This document shows positions 1 through 6,339 of a stretch of 6,339 nt of DNA, in pieces. The notes under the pieces are model-generated. The model made no database searches. It saw only the letters and a program-made list of their open reading frames with translations, and was not told the origin of the DNA. This DNA comes from JAIPEK01 sp041685935. GTDB lineage: Bacteria > Desulfobacterota > Desulfobacteria > Desulfobacterales > Desulfobacteraceae. The position numbers were made by a program, and so were the translations under genes. Location of the stretch: positions 1-6,339 of the forward strand of contig JAWLES010000141.1 of the NCBI GenBank assembly GCA_041685935.1, written 5' to 3'. How positions within the stretch are numbered: position 1 is the stretch's first letter; each line of letters opens with the position of its first letter.

Positions 1-1
1 A

Positions 2-277
2 ATTTTTGAATATGTTCAGGGCATGGATTATGATAGCTGGAGCAATGATCGGAAAACTATGGACGCAGTTGTAAGAAATCTTGAAATAATAGGGGAAGCT
101 GCTGCCAATGTGCCTGAAAATATACAGGAACAGTTTGACAAGGTTCCCTGGTATCAAATGAAAGGCATGCGAAATATATTGATTCATGAGTACTTCGGAC
201 TTGATGATAAAGTGATTTGGAAAACCATACAAAATGATTTGCCTTCTTTGAAAGAAACACTGCGGAAATTGTATTGA
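2..277 (+). CDS. hepT: HepT-family HEPN-domain protein (DUF86), 5'-truncated by the window edge
   Basis: The frame is open to the left edge (residues I-F-E-Y-V-Q-G precede the first Met at 23), and the family is usually about 110-120 residues, so the first 20 or so are probably outside the window and Met23 is internal. The 91 visible residues match the HepT/DUF86 pattern: a D-R-K-T segment, the helix R-N-L-E-I-I-G-E-A-A, a P-W motif, and the HEPN signature R-x4-H-x-Y at 170-193 (R-N-I-L-I-H-E-Y). In characterised MntA-HepT modules, HepT is a HEPN ribonuclease toxin and the MNT-fold partner silences it by adding AMP to the motif Tyr. R, H and Y are all present, so the protein looks active. No partner lies downstream; in this family it normally lies just upstream. 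The region is clearly more AT-rich than the genes to the right, which hints at separate acquisition. Family assignment is strong; toxin activity is inferred. Confidence 0.87.
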   Translation: MFEYVQGMDYDSWSNDRKTMDAVVRNLEIIGEAAANVPENIQEQFDKVPWYQMKGMRNILIHEYFGLDDKVIWKTIQNDLPSLKETLRKLY

Positions 278-331
278 AACAGCATTCCATACACCGTGAT
301 TGATTCCGGCATAAGGATATCAAAAAACGGC

Positions 332-337
332 TATAAT
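332..337 (+). promoter_or_regulatory. Candidate -10 box upstream of gmd
   Basis: A perfect TATAAT hexamer sits 31 bases before the gmd start codon in the 91-base gap after hepT. No good -35 lies at 16-18 bases: the nearest similar hexamer, TTGATT at 300-305, is 26 bases away, and there is no TG extension. The flanking ACGG (327-330) and CCGT (339-342) form a small dyad around it. The position fits a promoter for gmd and the genes behind it, but the surrounding DNA is AT-rich, so a chance match is possible. Confidence 0.3.
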
Positions 338-368
338 ACCGTGCTTTAGAGAAAAAAGAGAAAATACA

Positions 369-1457
369 ATGAAGAAAGTTGCATTAATAACAGGAATAAC
401 CGGCCAGGACGGGGCGTATCTTGCCGAGTTTCTCCTTGAAAAAGGGTATGAAGTCCACGGCATTAAAAGGAGATCCTCCCTGTTCAACACTGACAGGATC
501 GATCACCTCTACCAGGACCCCCATGAAAAGAACAGGAATTTTATCCTCCACTACGGGGACCTAACCGATTCAACCAACCTGATCCGGATTCTCCAGCAGG
601 TGCAGCCGGACGAAGTCTATAACCTTGCGGCACAGAGCCATGTGGCGGTCTCGTTTGAAGCTCCCGAGTATACTGCTGACACGGACGCTCTCGGTACCCT
701 GCGCCTTCTGGAAGGAATCAGGCTTTTGGGCATGGAGCAGAAAACACGGTTCTACCAGGCATCCACATCCGAGCTGTACGGCAAGGTCCAGGAGACACCC
801 CAGACCGAGAACACCCCGTTTTATCCCAGAAGCCCGTATGCCGCCGCCAAACTATACGCCTACTGGATTGCGGTCAACTACCGGGAGGCTTACGGCATAT
901 ACGCCTGTAACGGCATACTGTTCAACCACGAGTCTCCCCTGCGCGGTGAAACCTTTGTCACACGCAAGATCACCAGGGCACTGGCCCGGATCAGCCTGGG
1001 GCTCCAGGACTGTCTGTATCTTGGCAACCTTGATGCCAGACGGGACTGGGGCCACGCCAGGGACTATGTCCGGATGCAGTGGCTCATGCTCCAGCAGGAT
1101 GAGCCTGAGGATTTTGTTATCGCCACCGGCAGACAGTACTCGGTCCGTGATTTCGTCAATGCTGCGGCAAAAGAGCTTTCCATGGAAATCCAATGGCAGG
1201 GAGAGGGTGTTCAGGAAAAAGGCATCCACAAAAAGATGGGCAAGCCGATCGTGGCAGTAGATCCGGGATATTTCAGGCCCACCGAGGTGGAGACCCTGCT
1301 GGGAGATCCGTCCAAAGCCAAAAACAGTCTCGGCTGGGAGCCTGAAATAACGTTCGGGGAGATGGTAAAGGAAATGGTGGCCCAAGACCTGGCCCAGGCT
1401 AAAAAAGACCACCTCTGCCGGACCCACGGATTCAATACGCTTGACTACAACGAATGA
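369..1457 (+). CDS. gmd: GDP-mannose 4,6-dehydratase
   Basis: This cytosolic enzyme uses bound NADP(H) to convert GDP-D-mannose to GDP-4-keto-6-deoxy-D-mannose, the first committed step to GDP-L-fucose and related deoxysugars. The 362-residue product is close to the usual length (about 373 in E. coli). It is an extended short-chain dehydrogenase: N-terminal G-I-T-G-Q-D-G nucleotide loop (residues 9-15), the family-typical K-R-R-S-S-L-F-N-T (33-41), N-L-A-A-Q-S-H (85-91), the catalytic S-T-S-E with Thr133 and Glu135, Tyr157 and Lys161 of the Y-x3-K pair, and the substrate-binding N-H-E-S-P-L-R-G-E-T-F-V-T-R-K (186-200). The start is the first ATG after the hepT stop, with a weak purine-rich AAGAG eight bases upstream. 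fcl follows after 44 bases, so the two steps of the pathway are adjacent. Nothing looks truncated. Paralogous sugar-nucleotide dehydratases lack this combination of motifs, so the assignment is firm. Confidence 0.97.
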   Translation: MKKVALITGITGQDGAYLAEFLLEKGYEVHGIKRRSSLFNTDRIDHLYQDPHEKNRNFILHYGDLTDSTNLIRILQQVQPDEVYNLAAQSHVAVSFEAPEYTADTDALGTLRLLEGIRLLGMEQKTRFYQASTSELYGKVQETPQTENTPFYPRSPYAAAKLYAYWIAVNYREAYGIYACNGILFNHESPLRGETFVTRKITRALARISLGLQDCLYLGNLDARRDWGHARDYVRMQWLMLQQDEPEDFVIATGRQYSVRDFVNAAAKELSMEIQWQGEGVQEKGIHKKMGKPIVAVDPGYFRPTEVETLLGDPSKAKNSLGWEPEITFGEMVKEMVAQDLAQAKKDHLCRTHGFNTLDYNE

Positions 1458-1471
1458 GCCTGACCGATCTT

Positions 1472-1492
1472 AACACTTGACACTTAACACTT
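1472..1492 (+). repeat. Heptamer tandem repeat, three units
   Basis: Three consecutive 7-base units, AACACTT, GACACTT and AACACTT, fill almost half of the 44-base gmd-fcl gap. The units differ only at the first base of the middle copy. It embeds a TTGACA, but no -10 box lies at a suitable distance, so I do not call a promoter. Short heptamer arrays like this occur in intergenic DNA of some bacteria and can vary in copy number; any role here is unknown. Confidence 0.85.
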
Positions 1493-1501
1493 TTATCTCG
1501 A

Positions 1502-2479
1502 ATGAGTATGAAAAAAGAGGATAAAATACTGATAGCAGGGCCCAGCGGGCTTGTTGGCTCGGCCCTTGTCCGCCGTCTTGAAAAGGACGGCTATACAAAC
1601 CTTCTCACCCCTGCACGCTCCGAGCTTGACCTTATGGACTCCAACGCAGTTGCCGGCTGGTTCAGGGAAAACCTGCCCGACCATGTTTTCCTGGCTGCAG
1701 CCAAAGTGGGCGGTATATTGGCAAACAACACATACCCTGCAGAGTTTATCCACCAGAACCTTGTGATCCAGAACAACCTGATTCACCAGTCCCGTGTACA
1801 CAACGTTCAAAAGCTTCTCTTCCTGGGTTCGTCCTGTATCTATCCCAAACACTGCCCCCAGCCCATGAAAGAGGAATACCTCATGACAGGTCCCCTGGAG
1901 CCCACAAACTCACCGTATGCAGTGGCCAAAATCGCAGGCATCGAGATGTGCCGGGCCTACAACCGGCAGTACGGAACAAAGTTCATTCCGGTGATGCCCA
2001 CGAACCTGTACGGCCCCAATGACAACTTTGATCTTCAAACCTCCCACGTACTTCCGGCCCTGATCCGGAAGTTTCATGAAGCGAAACAGGCCGGGACTGA
2101 TACTGTAACGGTCTGGGGAACAGGATCTCCCAAAAGAGAGTTTCTGCACGTGGATGACCTGGCGGACGCCTGCTGTTTTCTGATGAACACGGATTTCCCG
2201 GAGAAGGAATACCAAAACAATCCCCTGTACAATATCGGCACAGGCACGGACATCAGCATCAGGGAGCTTGCCGGACTGATCCGGGATATCACCGGGTTTC
2301 AGGGGCAAATAGAGTTTGACACCTCAAAGCCGGACGGGACACCGAGAAAGCTCCTGGATGTATCCCGCATGCAGAACCTGGGATGGAAACCGGGTATCTC
2401 ACTGGAAACCGGCATCCACCATACATACGACTGGTACAAAACCAAAATTTCTTGTCAGAAAAACATTCCAAACAACTGA
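1502..2479 (+). CDS. fcl: GDP-L-fucose synthase (epimerase/reductase)
   Basis: This enzyme (also called wcaG) carries out the 3,5-epimerisation and NADPH-dependent 4-reduction of GDP-4-keto-6-deoxymannose, the product of the preceding gene, giving GDP-L-fucose. The 325 residues compare with 321 in E. coli. Visible motifs: G-P-S-G-L-V-G at 13-19, A-A-A-K-V-G-G-I at 65-72, L-G-S-S-C-I-Y-P at 108-115, S-P-Y-A-V-A-K at 137-143, M-P-T-N-L-Y-G-P at 165-172, R-E-F-L-H-V-D-D at 212-219 and S-K-P-D-G-T-P-R-K at 275-283. The E. coli catalytic residues Ser107, Cys109, Tyr136, Lys140 and His179 correspond here to Ser110, Cys112, Tyr139, Lys143 and His182. The start is uncertain between ATG at 1502 and ATG at 1508; neither has a clear Shine-Dalgarno sequence. 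The last 12 or so residues, after the conserved T-Y-D-W-Y, look like an unconserved tail that runs into the helicase reading frame. Confidence 0.96.
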   Translation: MSMKKEDKILIAGPSGLVGSALVRRLEKDGYTNLLTPARSELDLMDSNAVAGWFRENLPDHVFLAAAKVGGILANNTYPAEFIHQNLVIQNNLIHQSRVHNVQKLLFLGSSCIYPKHCPQPMKEEYLMTGPLEPTNSPYAVAKIAGIEMCRAYNRQYGTKFIPVMPTNLYGPNDNFDLQTSHVLPALIRKFHEAKQAGTDTVTVWGTGSPKREFLHVDDLADACCFLMNTDFPEKEYQNNPLYNIGTGTDISIRELAGLIRDITGFQGQIEFDTSKPDGTPRKLLDVSRMQNLGWKPGISLETGIHHTYDWYKTKISCQKNIPNN

Positions 2480-5172
2480 CCCTTTACGTGCTGCCGGACC
2501 GGACCCTGGTTCCGGAATGGGAGGAAGCCCGGACTGAAGTCAGCGATGAAACAGCCCTGGAACAGGCTGATATTTACAGTCTGTTCCAGGCTGATCCGGA
2601 AACATGGCTGTTTTACACAGGGTTCCGTACGTCTGCCGGGCAACTCACTTCAGGTGTTGATTTTTTTACCGGGTTTGCAGGTCTGTTTGTGAGCAAACTC
2701 ACCCGGATTCCGGAGCTCGAATCCCTTCGCCATAAAGCCGGAGTCATTCTGGAACAGCACGAACTGGATGATTTTGTGCAGAGTGTGCCCATGATAACCG
2801 GAGCCGAGTATGTTGACCAGGGAATGCTCCTGGAGCTGTGGAAGGGTTTTCAGGATACGTTTTCAGACAGAATCCGGTCTTATGACGGGACCCTGGCCTC
2901 TTTTTTCCACGAACACAATCCCCGGATTCATCTTGCCGGCCGGGTGTTTTTCCACCTGGTTGAAAGCAGGAAAAATGAATCTCCTTTCGCATTCATGGCA
3001 ACGTATTCAGACGGATCAGGCCCGGACAATACCCCGAAACATCTCCCGTTGAAGCACGCTGTTCAAAAGTTTGATGATAATCAGCTGTATGATCTTCTGT
3101 CCACGGTTTACCGTGCAGCTGAAAAAAGCGAACTCGTTTCCAGCCTTATCGATTCAGGGGAACTCTTTCATCCTCTGCACTGGGACAGGCACGAGGCGTT
3201 TAAGTTTTTAAAGGAAATCCCTGTTTACGAAGAATCAGGTGTGCTGTGCCGGATACCGGACTGGTGGAAGCCCGCTTCAAAGAGCACCAGGGTGAACATT
3301 TCATTGGGGGCTGCGGAACCAGCCTTGGTCGGGATGGATGCTTTGCTGGATTTTAATGCGGAGGTCCTTCTGGGGGATGTGGCGATTTCAAAAGAACAGG
3401 CCCGGCAAATGCTCGAGGAATCAGAAGGCCTGGCTTTTATCAAGAACAGGTGGGTCAGGGTGGACCATGAAAAGCTTGAACAGGCTATCCAGGCCTGTGA
3501 AACCGCAGAACGGATGGCTGAAAGCGGAATTACATTCCGGGAGGCCATGCAGATGCAGCTGAACCCTGACAAGGCCCTGGCAACCCGCTCCGGCAGCTCC
3601 GGCGGTGTTGAACTTGGCGTATCAAACGGGGCCTGGCTTGAATCAGTGATAAGAAAGTTGAAACAGCAGGAAAAAATCAATCACATAAAGCCTGGAAAAG
3701 ATTTTAAAGCAGAACTCAGACCCTACCAGGAGAAGGGTATGTCCTGGCTTTATTTCCTGGACTCGTTCAGTTTCGGGGCCTGCCTTGCCGATGACATGGG
3801 GCTCGGGAAGACGATCCAGGTTCTGGCATTTCTGAGCGCGCTCAGGAAAGAGAAAAAGCTGGAAGCGGCAAGCCTTCTTGTGGTGCCTGCCTCACTGATT
3901 TCAAACTGGATCGCTGAAATCGAAAGGTTCTTTCCCGGTCTCAAGGTTTACCCGGCCCATCCCGGCTTTGCAGATCCCCTGCGGAAAAAGCAAGCCGGGA
4001 TGGTGCGGTCACAAAAGACCGATGCCGTAGATACGGGTTTCCCGGACGGGTATGACCTTGTGATCACGAGCTATGCCCTTGTCCACAGGTACGAATGGCT
4101 TGCCGGATACCACTGGCGCTACCTGATACTGGATGAAGCCCAGGCCATTAAAAATCCGGCTGCCAAGCAGACCCGTGCAGTGAAAAACCTTCAGTCGAAA
4201 AACAGGATCATCATGACAGGCACACCTGTGGAAAACCGCGTGTCAGACCTGTGGTCGCTTTTTGACTTTTTAAACCCCGGCCTTCTGGGCAACAAAGCCG
4301 AGTTCAGCAGGTTCGCCAAAACACTGAAATCGGATTCATCCGGATACGCCCGCCTTAGAAAGATTGTCTCTCCGTATATCCTGCGCCGCCTTAAAACAGA
4401 CAAATCAGTGGCCCCGGACCTGCCTGACAAGGTGGAGATGAAATCGTATGCTGATTTGACCGGAAAACAGATTGTACTGTATAATAAAGCGGTGTCTGAT
4501 CTGGAAAAACAGATTGCTGAGTCAGAAGGAATCCGGCGCAAAGGGCTGGTGCTGTCATCCCTGATGAAGTTCAAACAGCTTTGCAACCACCCTGATCAGC
4601 TTACCGGCACCGGAGAGTTCAGAGAAACTCAAAGCGGAAAATTCCAGAGATTGCGCCGGATTTGCGAAACCGTGCTGGAAAAACGCGAACGCGTGCTTGT
4701 TTTTACCCAGTTCAAGGAGATGACCAGTCCCTTGCAGGCTTTCCTTGAGAGTGTTTTCCACCATCCGGGACTGGTGCTGCACGGCAGCATACCTGCAGCA
4801 CGCAGAAAAAAGATTATCGACAAGTTCCAGGGCGAATCCTGGTGCCCGTTCATGGTGCTTTCCCTTAAGGCGGGCGGTGTCGGGCTTAATCTCACAAAAG
4901 CCAATCACGTGGTTCATTTTGACCGTTGGTGGAATCCGGCCGTGGAAAACCAGGCAACGGACCGGGCCTTTCGGATCGGCCAGGAGAAAAAGGTTCTGGT
5001 TCACAAGTTTGTCACAAAAGGCACCATCGAAGAAAGAATCGATGAAATGCTGGAGGGCAAGAAGGATATGGCAGGCAGGATCGTGGAAGCTTCCGGGGAA
5101 AACATGGTAACTGAAATGGATGATGCGCAGCTTATGGATCTTTTCCGGCTGCGTCTTGAGAAGAAAAAATGA
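2476..5172 (+). CDS. SNF2/SWI2-family ATP-dependent DNA helicase/translocase
   Basis: A superfamily 2 ATPase expected to translocate on double-stranded DNA and remodel protein-DNA complexes. Counting from CTG 2476 it has 898 residues. The N-terminal half holds a region resembling the bacterial SNF2-associated domain (DUF3670): L-L-D-F-N near 290, L-x-G-D, and R-W-V-x-V-D near 326-331. The ATPase follows: L-R-P-Y-Q-E-K-G (414-421), Walker A D-D-M-G-L-G-K-T (439-446), Walker B D-E-A-Q (553-556), M-T-G-T-P-V-E-N (580-587), S-L-K-A-G-G-V-G-L-N-L (796-806) and Q-A-T-D-R-A-F-R-I-G-Q (826-836), whose two arginines are the fingers. All motifs look intact. The start is unclear: ATG 2383 lies 97 bases inside fcl and would add a non-conserved stretch; TTG 2452, CTG 2476 and GTG 2488 are alternatives. 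CTG gives M-T-L-Y-V-L-P and a CTGA overlap with the fcl stop, but no Shine-Dalgarno supports any choice. It is not a RapA, Mot1 or Cas3-type protein by motif order. Confidence 0.93.
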   Translation: MTLYVLPDRTLVPEWEEARTEVSDETALEQADIYSLFQADPETWLFYTGFRTSAGQLTSGVDFFTGFAGLFVSKLTRIPELESLRHKAGVILEQHELDDFVQSVPMITGAEYVDQGMLLELWKGFQDTFSDRIRSYDGTLASFFHEHNPRIHLAGRVFFHLVESRKNESPFAFMATYSDGSGPDNTPKHLPLKHAVQKFDDNQLYDLLSTVYRAAEKSELVSSLIDSGELFHPLHWDRHEAFKFLKEIPVYEESGVLCRIPDWWKPASKSTRVNISLGAAEPALVGMDALLDFNAEVLLGDVAISKEQARQMLEESEGLAFIKNRWVRVDHEKLEQAIQACETAERMAESGITFREAMQMQLNPDKALATRSGSSGGVELGVSNGAWLESVIRKLKQQEKINHIKPGKDFKAELRPYQEKGMSWLYFLDSFSFGACLADDMGLGKTIQVLAFLSALRKEKKLEAASLLVVPASLISNWIAEIERFFPGLKVYPAHPGFADPLRKKQAGMVRSQKTDAVDTGFPDGYDLVITSYALVHRYEWLAGYHWRYLILDEAQAIKNPAAKQTRAVKNLQSKNRIIMTGTPVENRVSDLWSLFDFLNPGLLGNKAEFSRFAKTLKSDSSGYARLRKIVSPYILRRLKTDKSVAPDLPDKVEMKSYADLTGKQIVLYNKAVSDLEKQIAESEGIRRKGLVLSSLMKFKQLCNHPDQLTGTGEFRETQSGKFQRLRRICETVLEKRERVLVFTQFKEMTSPLQAFLESVFHHPGLVLHGSIPAARRKKIIDKFQGESWCPFMVLSLKAGGVGLNLTKANHVVHFDRWWNPAVENQATDRAFRIGQEKKVLVHKFVTKGTIEERIDEMLEGKKDMAGRIVEASGENMVTEMDDAQLMDLFRLRLEKKK

Positions 5173-6152
5173 GATATTCAGGCTTCCCGGAATACGTGCC
5201 TGTGGCTGAAAGACGTGCCAAAGCGGAAAGAAAGATCCGGCAGCTGAAAAAGAAAAATCCGGGTTTGGATCCGGTTATCATTGAAGGCAGGGCTATTTCA
5301 ACAACCTTCTGGGGTAAACAGTGGAACAGAAATCTGGAACGGTACGCTGATTTTGAAAACCGGATCGGCAGGGGCAGAAGTTATGTGCGCCACAATGCGG
5401 TTCTGGATTTGACAATCGATGCGGGTAAAGTTTCAGCCAAGGTGCTCGGTTCCGGCTCCAGGGTTTACAAGGTTTCCATATCCATTAAACCGATACCGAA
5501 AAAACGGTGGGCCGAGATCAGAAAAGAGTGCAGGGGCCGTCTGGACAGCCTTAAAAAACTCGCAGCAGGAAAGTTTCCCAAGGATTTGAGCGACCTTTTC
5601 ACCAAAAAAGGAAAAGGTCTGTTTCCAAGCCCCGAAGAGATCGAGTTTGACTGCTCCTGCCCGGACATTGCATATATGTGCAAACATGTTGCAGCAGTTC
5701 TGTACGGTATCGGCGCACGCCTTGACAAGGACCCGAACCTCTTTTTCGTGTTGCGCAGGGCGGATATGAACGAGCTGGTCGAACAGACGGTAAAGGAGAG
5801 CAGAAAGGACCTTCTCTCAAAGGCGGAAAAGAAAACCTCCCGCGTCATCAAGGATGAGTCATCCCTCTCCGACATGTTCGGCATCGAACTGGAACCTTTG
5901 GAGGATTCTGAACCCGCAGAACCCGAAACCCGGAAACCCGGACCGCGGAAAAAGAAAAAAACTTCAGCTGAAGTTCCTTTGGCTGAACAGATAGAACAGA
6001 TGATCCGCAGCCGTAAAAAGGGTATGGCAGTGGCGGAACTTATCCGCAAATCCGGATTGCCGGCTCAGAAAGTGAGAAACACCGTTTTTTACCTCAAAAA
6101 AAAGGGAAAAATCGAAAATATTTCCAGAGGAGTATACAAAGCGGTAACCTGA
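5169..6152 (+). CDS. SWIM zinc-finger protein with C-terminal winged-helix-like domain, SNF2 partner
   Basis: The 327-residue product carries a SWIM motif, C-x-C-x6-C-x-H, with Cys162, Cys164, Cys171 and His173, followed by the usual hydrophobic helix V-A-A-V-L-Y. SWIM domains bind zinc and are thought to mediate DNA or protein contacts; they were described as recurrent companions of bacterial SNF2 ATPases. The N-terminal part has the typical F-W-G-K-Q-W-N segment (47-53) and a predicted beta-rich stretch (78-108). After about residue 236 comes a charged linker, acidic then a K-K-K-K run (261-264), and a final domain (about 268-327) with the pattern of a winged helix: E-L-I-R-K-S-G, V-R-N-T-V-F-Y-L-K-K-K-G-K-I, ending R-G-V-Y-K-A-V. 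The ATG overlaps the helicase stop as ATGA, with GAGAAG five bases upstream, so translational coupling is likely. It probably works with that helicase, for example in substrate recognition; the process served is unknown. Confidence 0.9.
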   Translation: MRYSGFPEYVPVAERRAKAERKIRQLKKKNPGLDPVIIEGRAISTTFWGKQWNRNLERYADFENRIGRGRSYVRHNAVLDLTIDAGKVSAKVLGSGSRVYKVSISIKPIPKKRWAEIRKECRGRLDSLKKLAAGKFPKDLSDLFTKKGKGLFPSPEEIEFDCSCPDIAYMCKHVAAVLYGIGARLDKDPNLFFVLRRADMNELVEQTVKESRKDLLSKAEKKTSRVIKDESSLSDMFGIELEPLEDSEPAEPETRKPGPRKKKKTSAEVPLAEQIEQMIRSRKKGMAVAELIRKSGLPAQKVRNTVFYLKKKGKIENISRGVYKAVT

Positions 6153-6339
6153 TCCGCCTCCCTGGGAAAGGGAATCCGGCATACGGAAGACCGGTATAAA
6201 ACAGCCCCTTAAAATCATTTTGACAGCTGCAAAATACACCCCTGGCTGTTCGATTCGATGCATCTTTACCCTCCCTATCCATGATAAACTGTTCCGCGAG
6301 AGGTGGAGTGATCTGTCCGGCAAGAAAACCGGTTTGCAA
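6153..6339. other. Non-coding 3' flank with small dyads
   Basis: I see no convincing gene in these 187 bases. A bulged hairpin (ATACGG / CCGGTAT, 6181-6197) is followed by AAAA rather than a T-run, so it is not a standard intrinsic terminator. Other dyads are AAAAT-C-ATTTT (6211-6221), AACAGCC/GGCTGTT (6200-6206 and 6244-6250) and the palindrome AAACCGGTTT (6326-6335). Termination of the operon and the next gene probably lie beyond the window. Confidence 0.5.
6200..6250. repeat. Inverted repeat with 7-base arms downstream of the SWIM gene
   Basis: AACAGCC at 6200-6206 is matched by GGCTGTT at 6244-6250, separated by 37 bases that contain the CAGCTG palindrome and the AAAATCATTTT dyad. The arms are short and the loop long, so this may be chance; it could form a weak branched RNA structure after the SWIM stop codon. 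Confidence 0.25.

Noticed and set aside
852..1427. 191-codon open frame on the minus strand inside gmd
   Set aside because: It lies wholly antisense to a gene with all its catalytic motifs and has no recognisable domain; long antisense frames are common in GC-rich coding DNA.
1477..1482. TTGACA resembling a -35 box in front of fcl
   Set aside because: It is part of the heptamer repeat and no -10-like hexamer occurs 16-18 bases downstream.
2383..2475. ATG 2383 as the helicase start
   Set aside because: It requires a 97-base overlap with fcl, has no Shine-Dalgarno, and the added residues look like out-of-frame fcl rather than a conserved N-terminus.
5465..6049. 194-codon minus-strand frame inside the SWIM gene
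   Set aside because: Serine/arginine/phenylalanine-rich shadow translation opposite a lysine- and glutamate-rich coding sequence; no domain.
6181..6197. Hairpin as a possible intrinsic terminator after the SWIM gene
   Set aside because: The stem is short and bulged and is followed by an A-run, not a T-run.
6220..6225. Perfect TTGACA downstream of the SWIM gene
   Set aside because: The sequence at 16-18 bases spacing is GC-rich (around TGGCTG) with no -10 match.
5964..6263. Minus-strand open frame starting at an ATG (6263-6261) with a strong Shine-Dalgarno-like GGGAGGG (plus-strand 6269-6275) five bases upstream
   Set aside because: About two thirds of its 99 residues are antisense to the conserved winged-helix part of the SWIM gene, and the product resembles no family I recognise. 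The good ribosome-binding-like site is probably chance, though it is the best of the antisense candidates.

Overview
The window reads almost entirely in one direction (+). It carries the 3' part of a HepT-type antitoxin/toxin-module gene, then four tightly packed genes: gmd, fcl (GDP-L-fucose synthesis), a large SNF2-family helicase, and a SWIM zinc-finger protein. Coding density is high; no stretch over 300 bases lacks a gene. I see no rRNA, tRNA, CRISPR array, transposase or complete insertion sequence. The organism is a bacterium. The moderately high GC of most genes and the gene styles would fit a Gram-negative such as a Desulfobacterota sulfate reducer, but that placement is a guess from general resemblance, not from a marker gene.

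Region 1 (about 1-368) is AT-rich: roughly 37% GC over the first 300 bases by hand count, against about 55-60% in sampled lines of the later genes. It holds the C-terminal part of a HEPN-domain protein of the HepT family, whose partner (a MntA-type nucleotidyltransferase) would be expected just upstream, outside the window. A 91-base gap with a perfect TATAAT hexamer then leads into gmd.

Region 2 (369-2479) encodes two consecutive enzymes, GDP-mannose 4,6-dehydratase and GDP-L-fucose synthase. Together they convert GDP-mannose to GDP-L-fucose, the donor for fucosylated surface polysaccharide. All catalytic residues are visible in both. The 44-base gap between them contains a three-unit heptamer tandem repeat.

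Region 3 (about 2476-6152) encodes a SNF2/SWI2 ATPase with a bacterial SNF2-associated N-terminal domain and, overlapping it by ATGA, a SWIM zinc-finger protein with a C-terminal winged-helix-like domain. SWIM domains are known partners of bacterial SNF2 ATPases; here helicase and zinc finger are separate, probably co-translated chains. The helicase reading frame runs into the end of fcl with no good ATG at the junction. Either it starts at a non-ATG codon (CTG in a CTGA overlap with the fcl stop is the best-looking choice) or its 5' end was altered by a rearrangement. The four genes could form one transcript although the two halves have no obvious functional link.

The last 187 bases (6153-6339) have no convincing gene and no clear intrinsic terminator, only small dyads.
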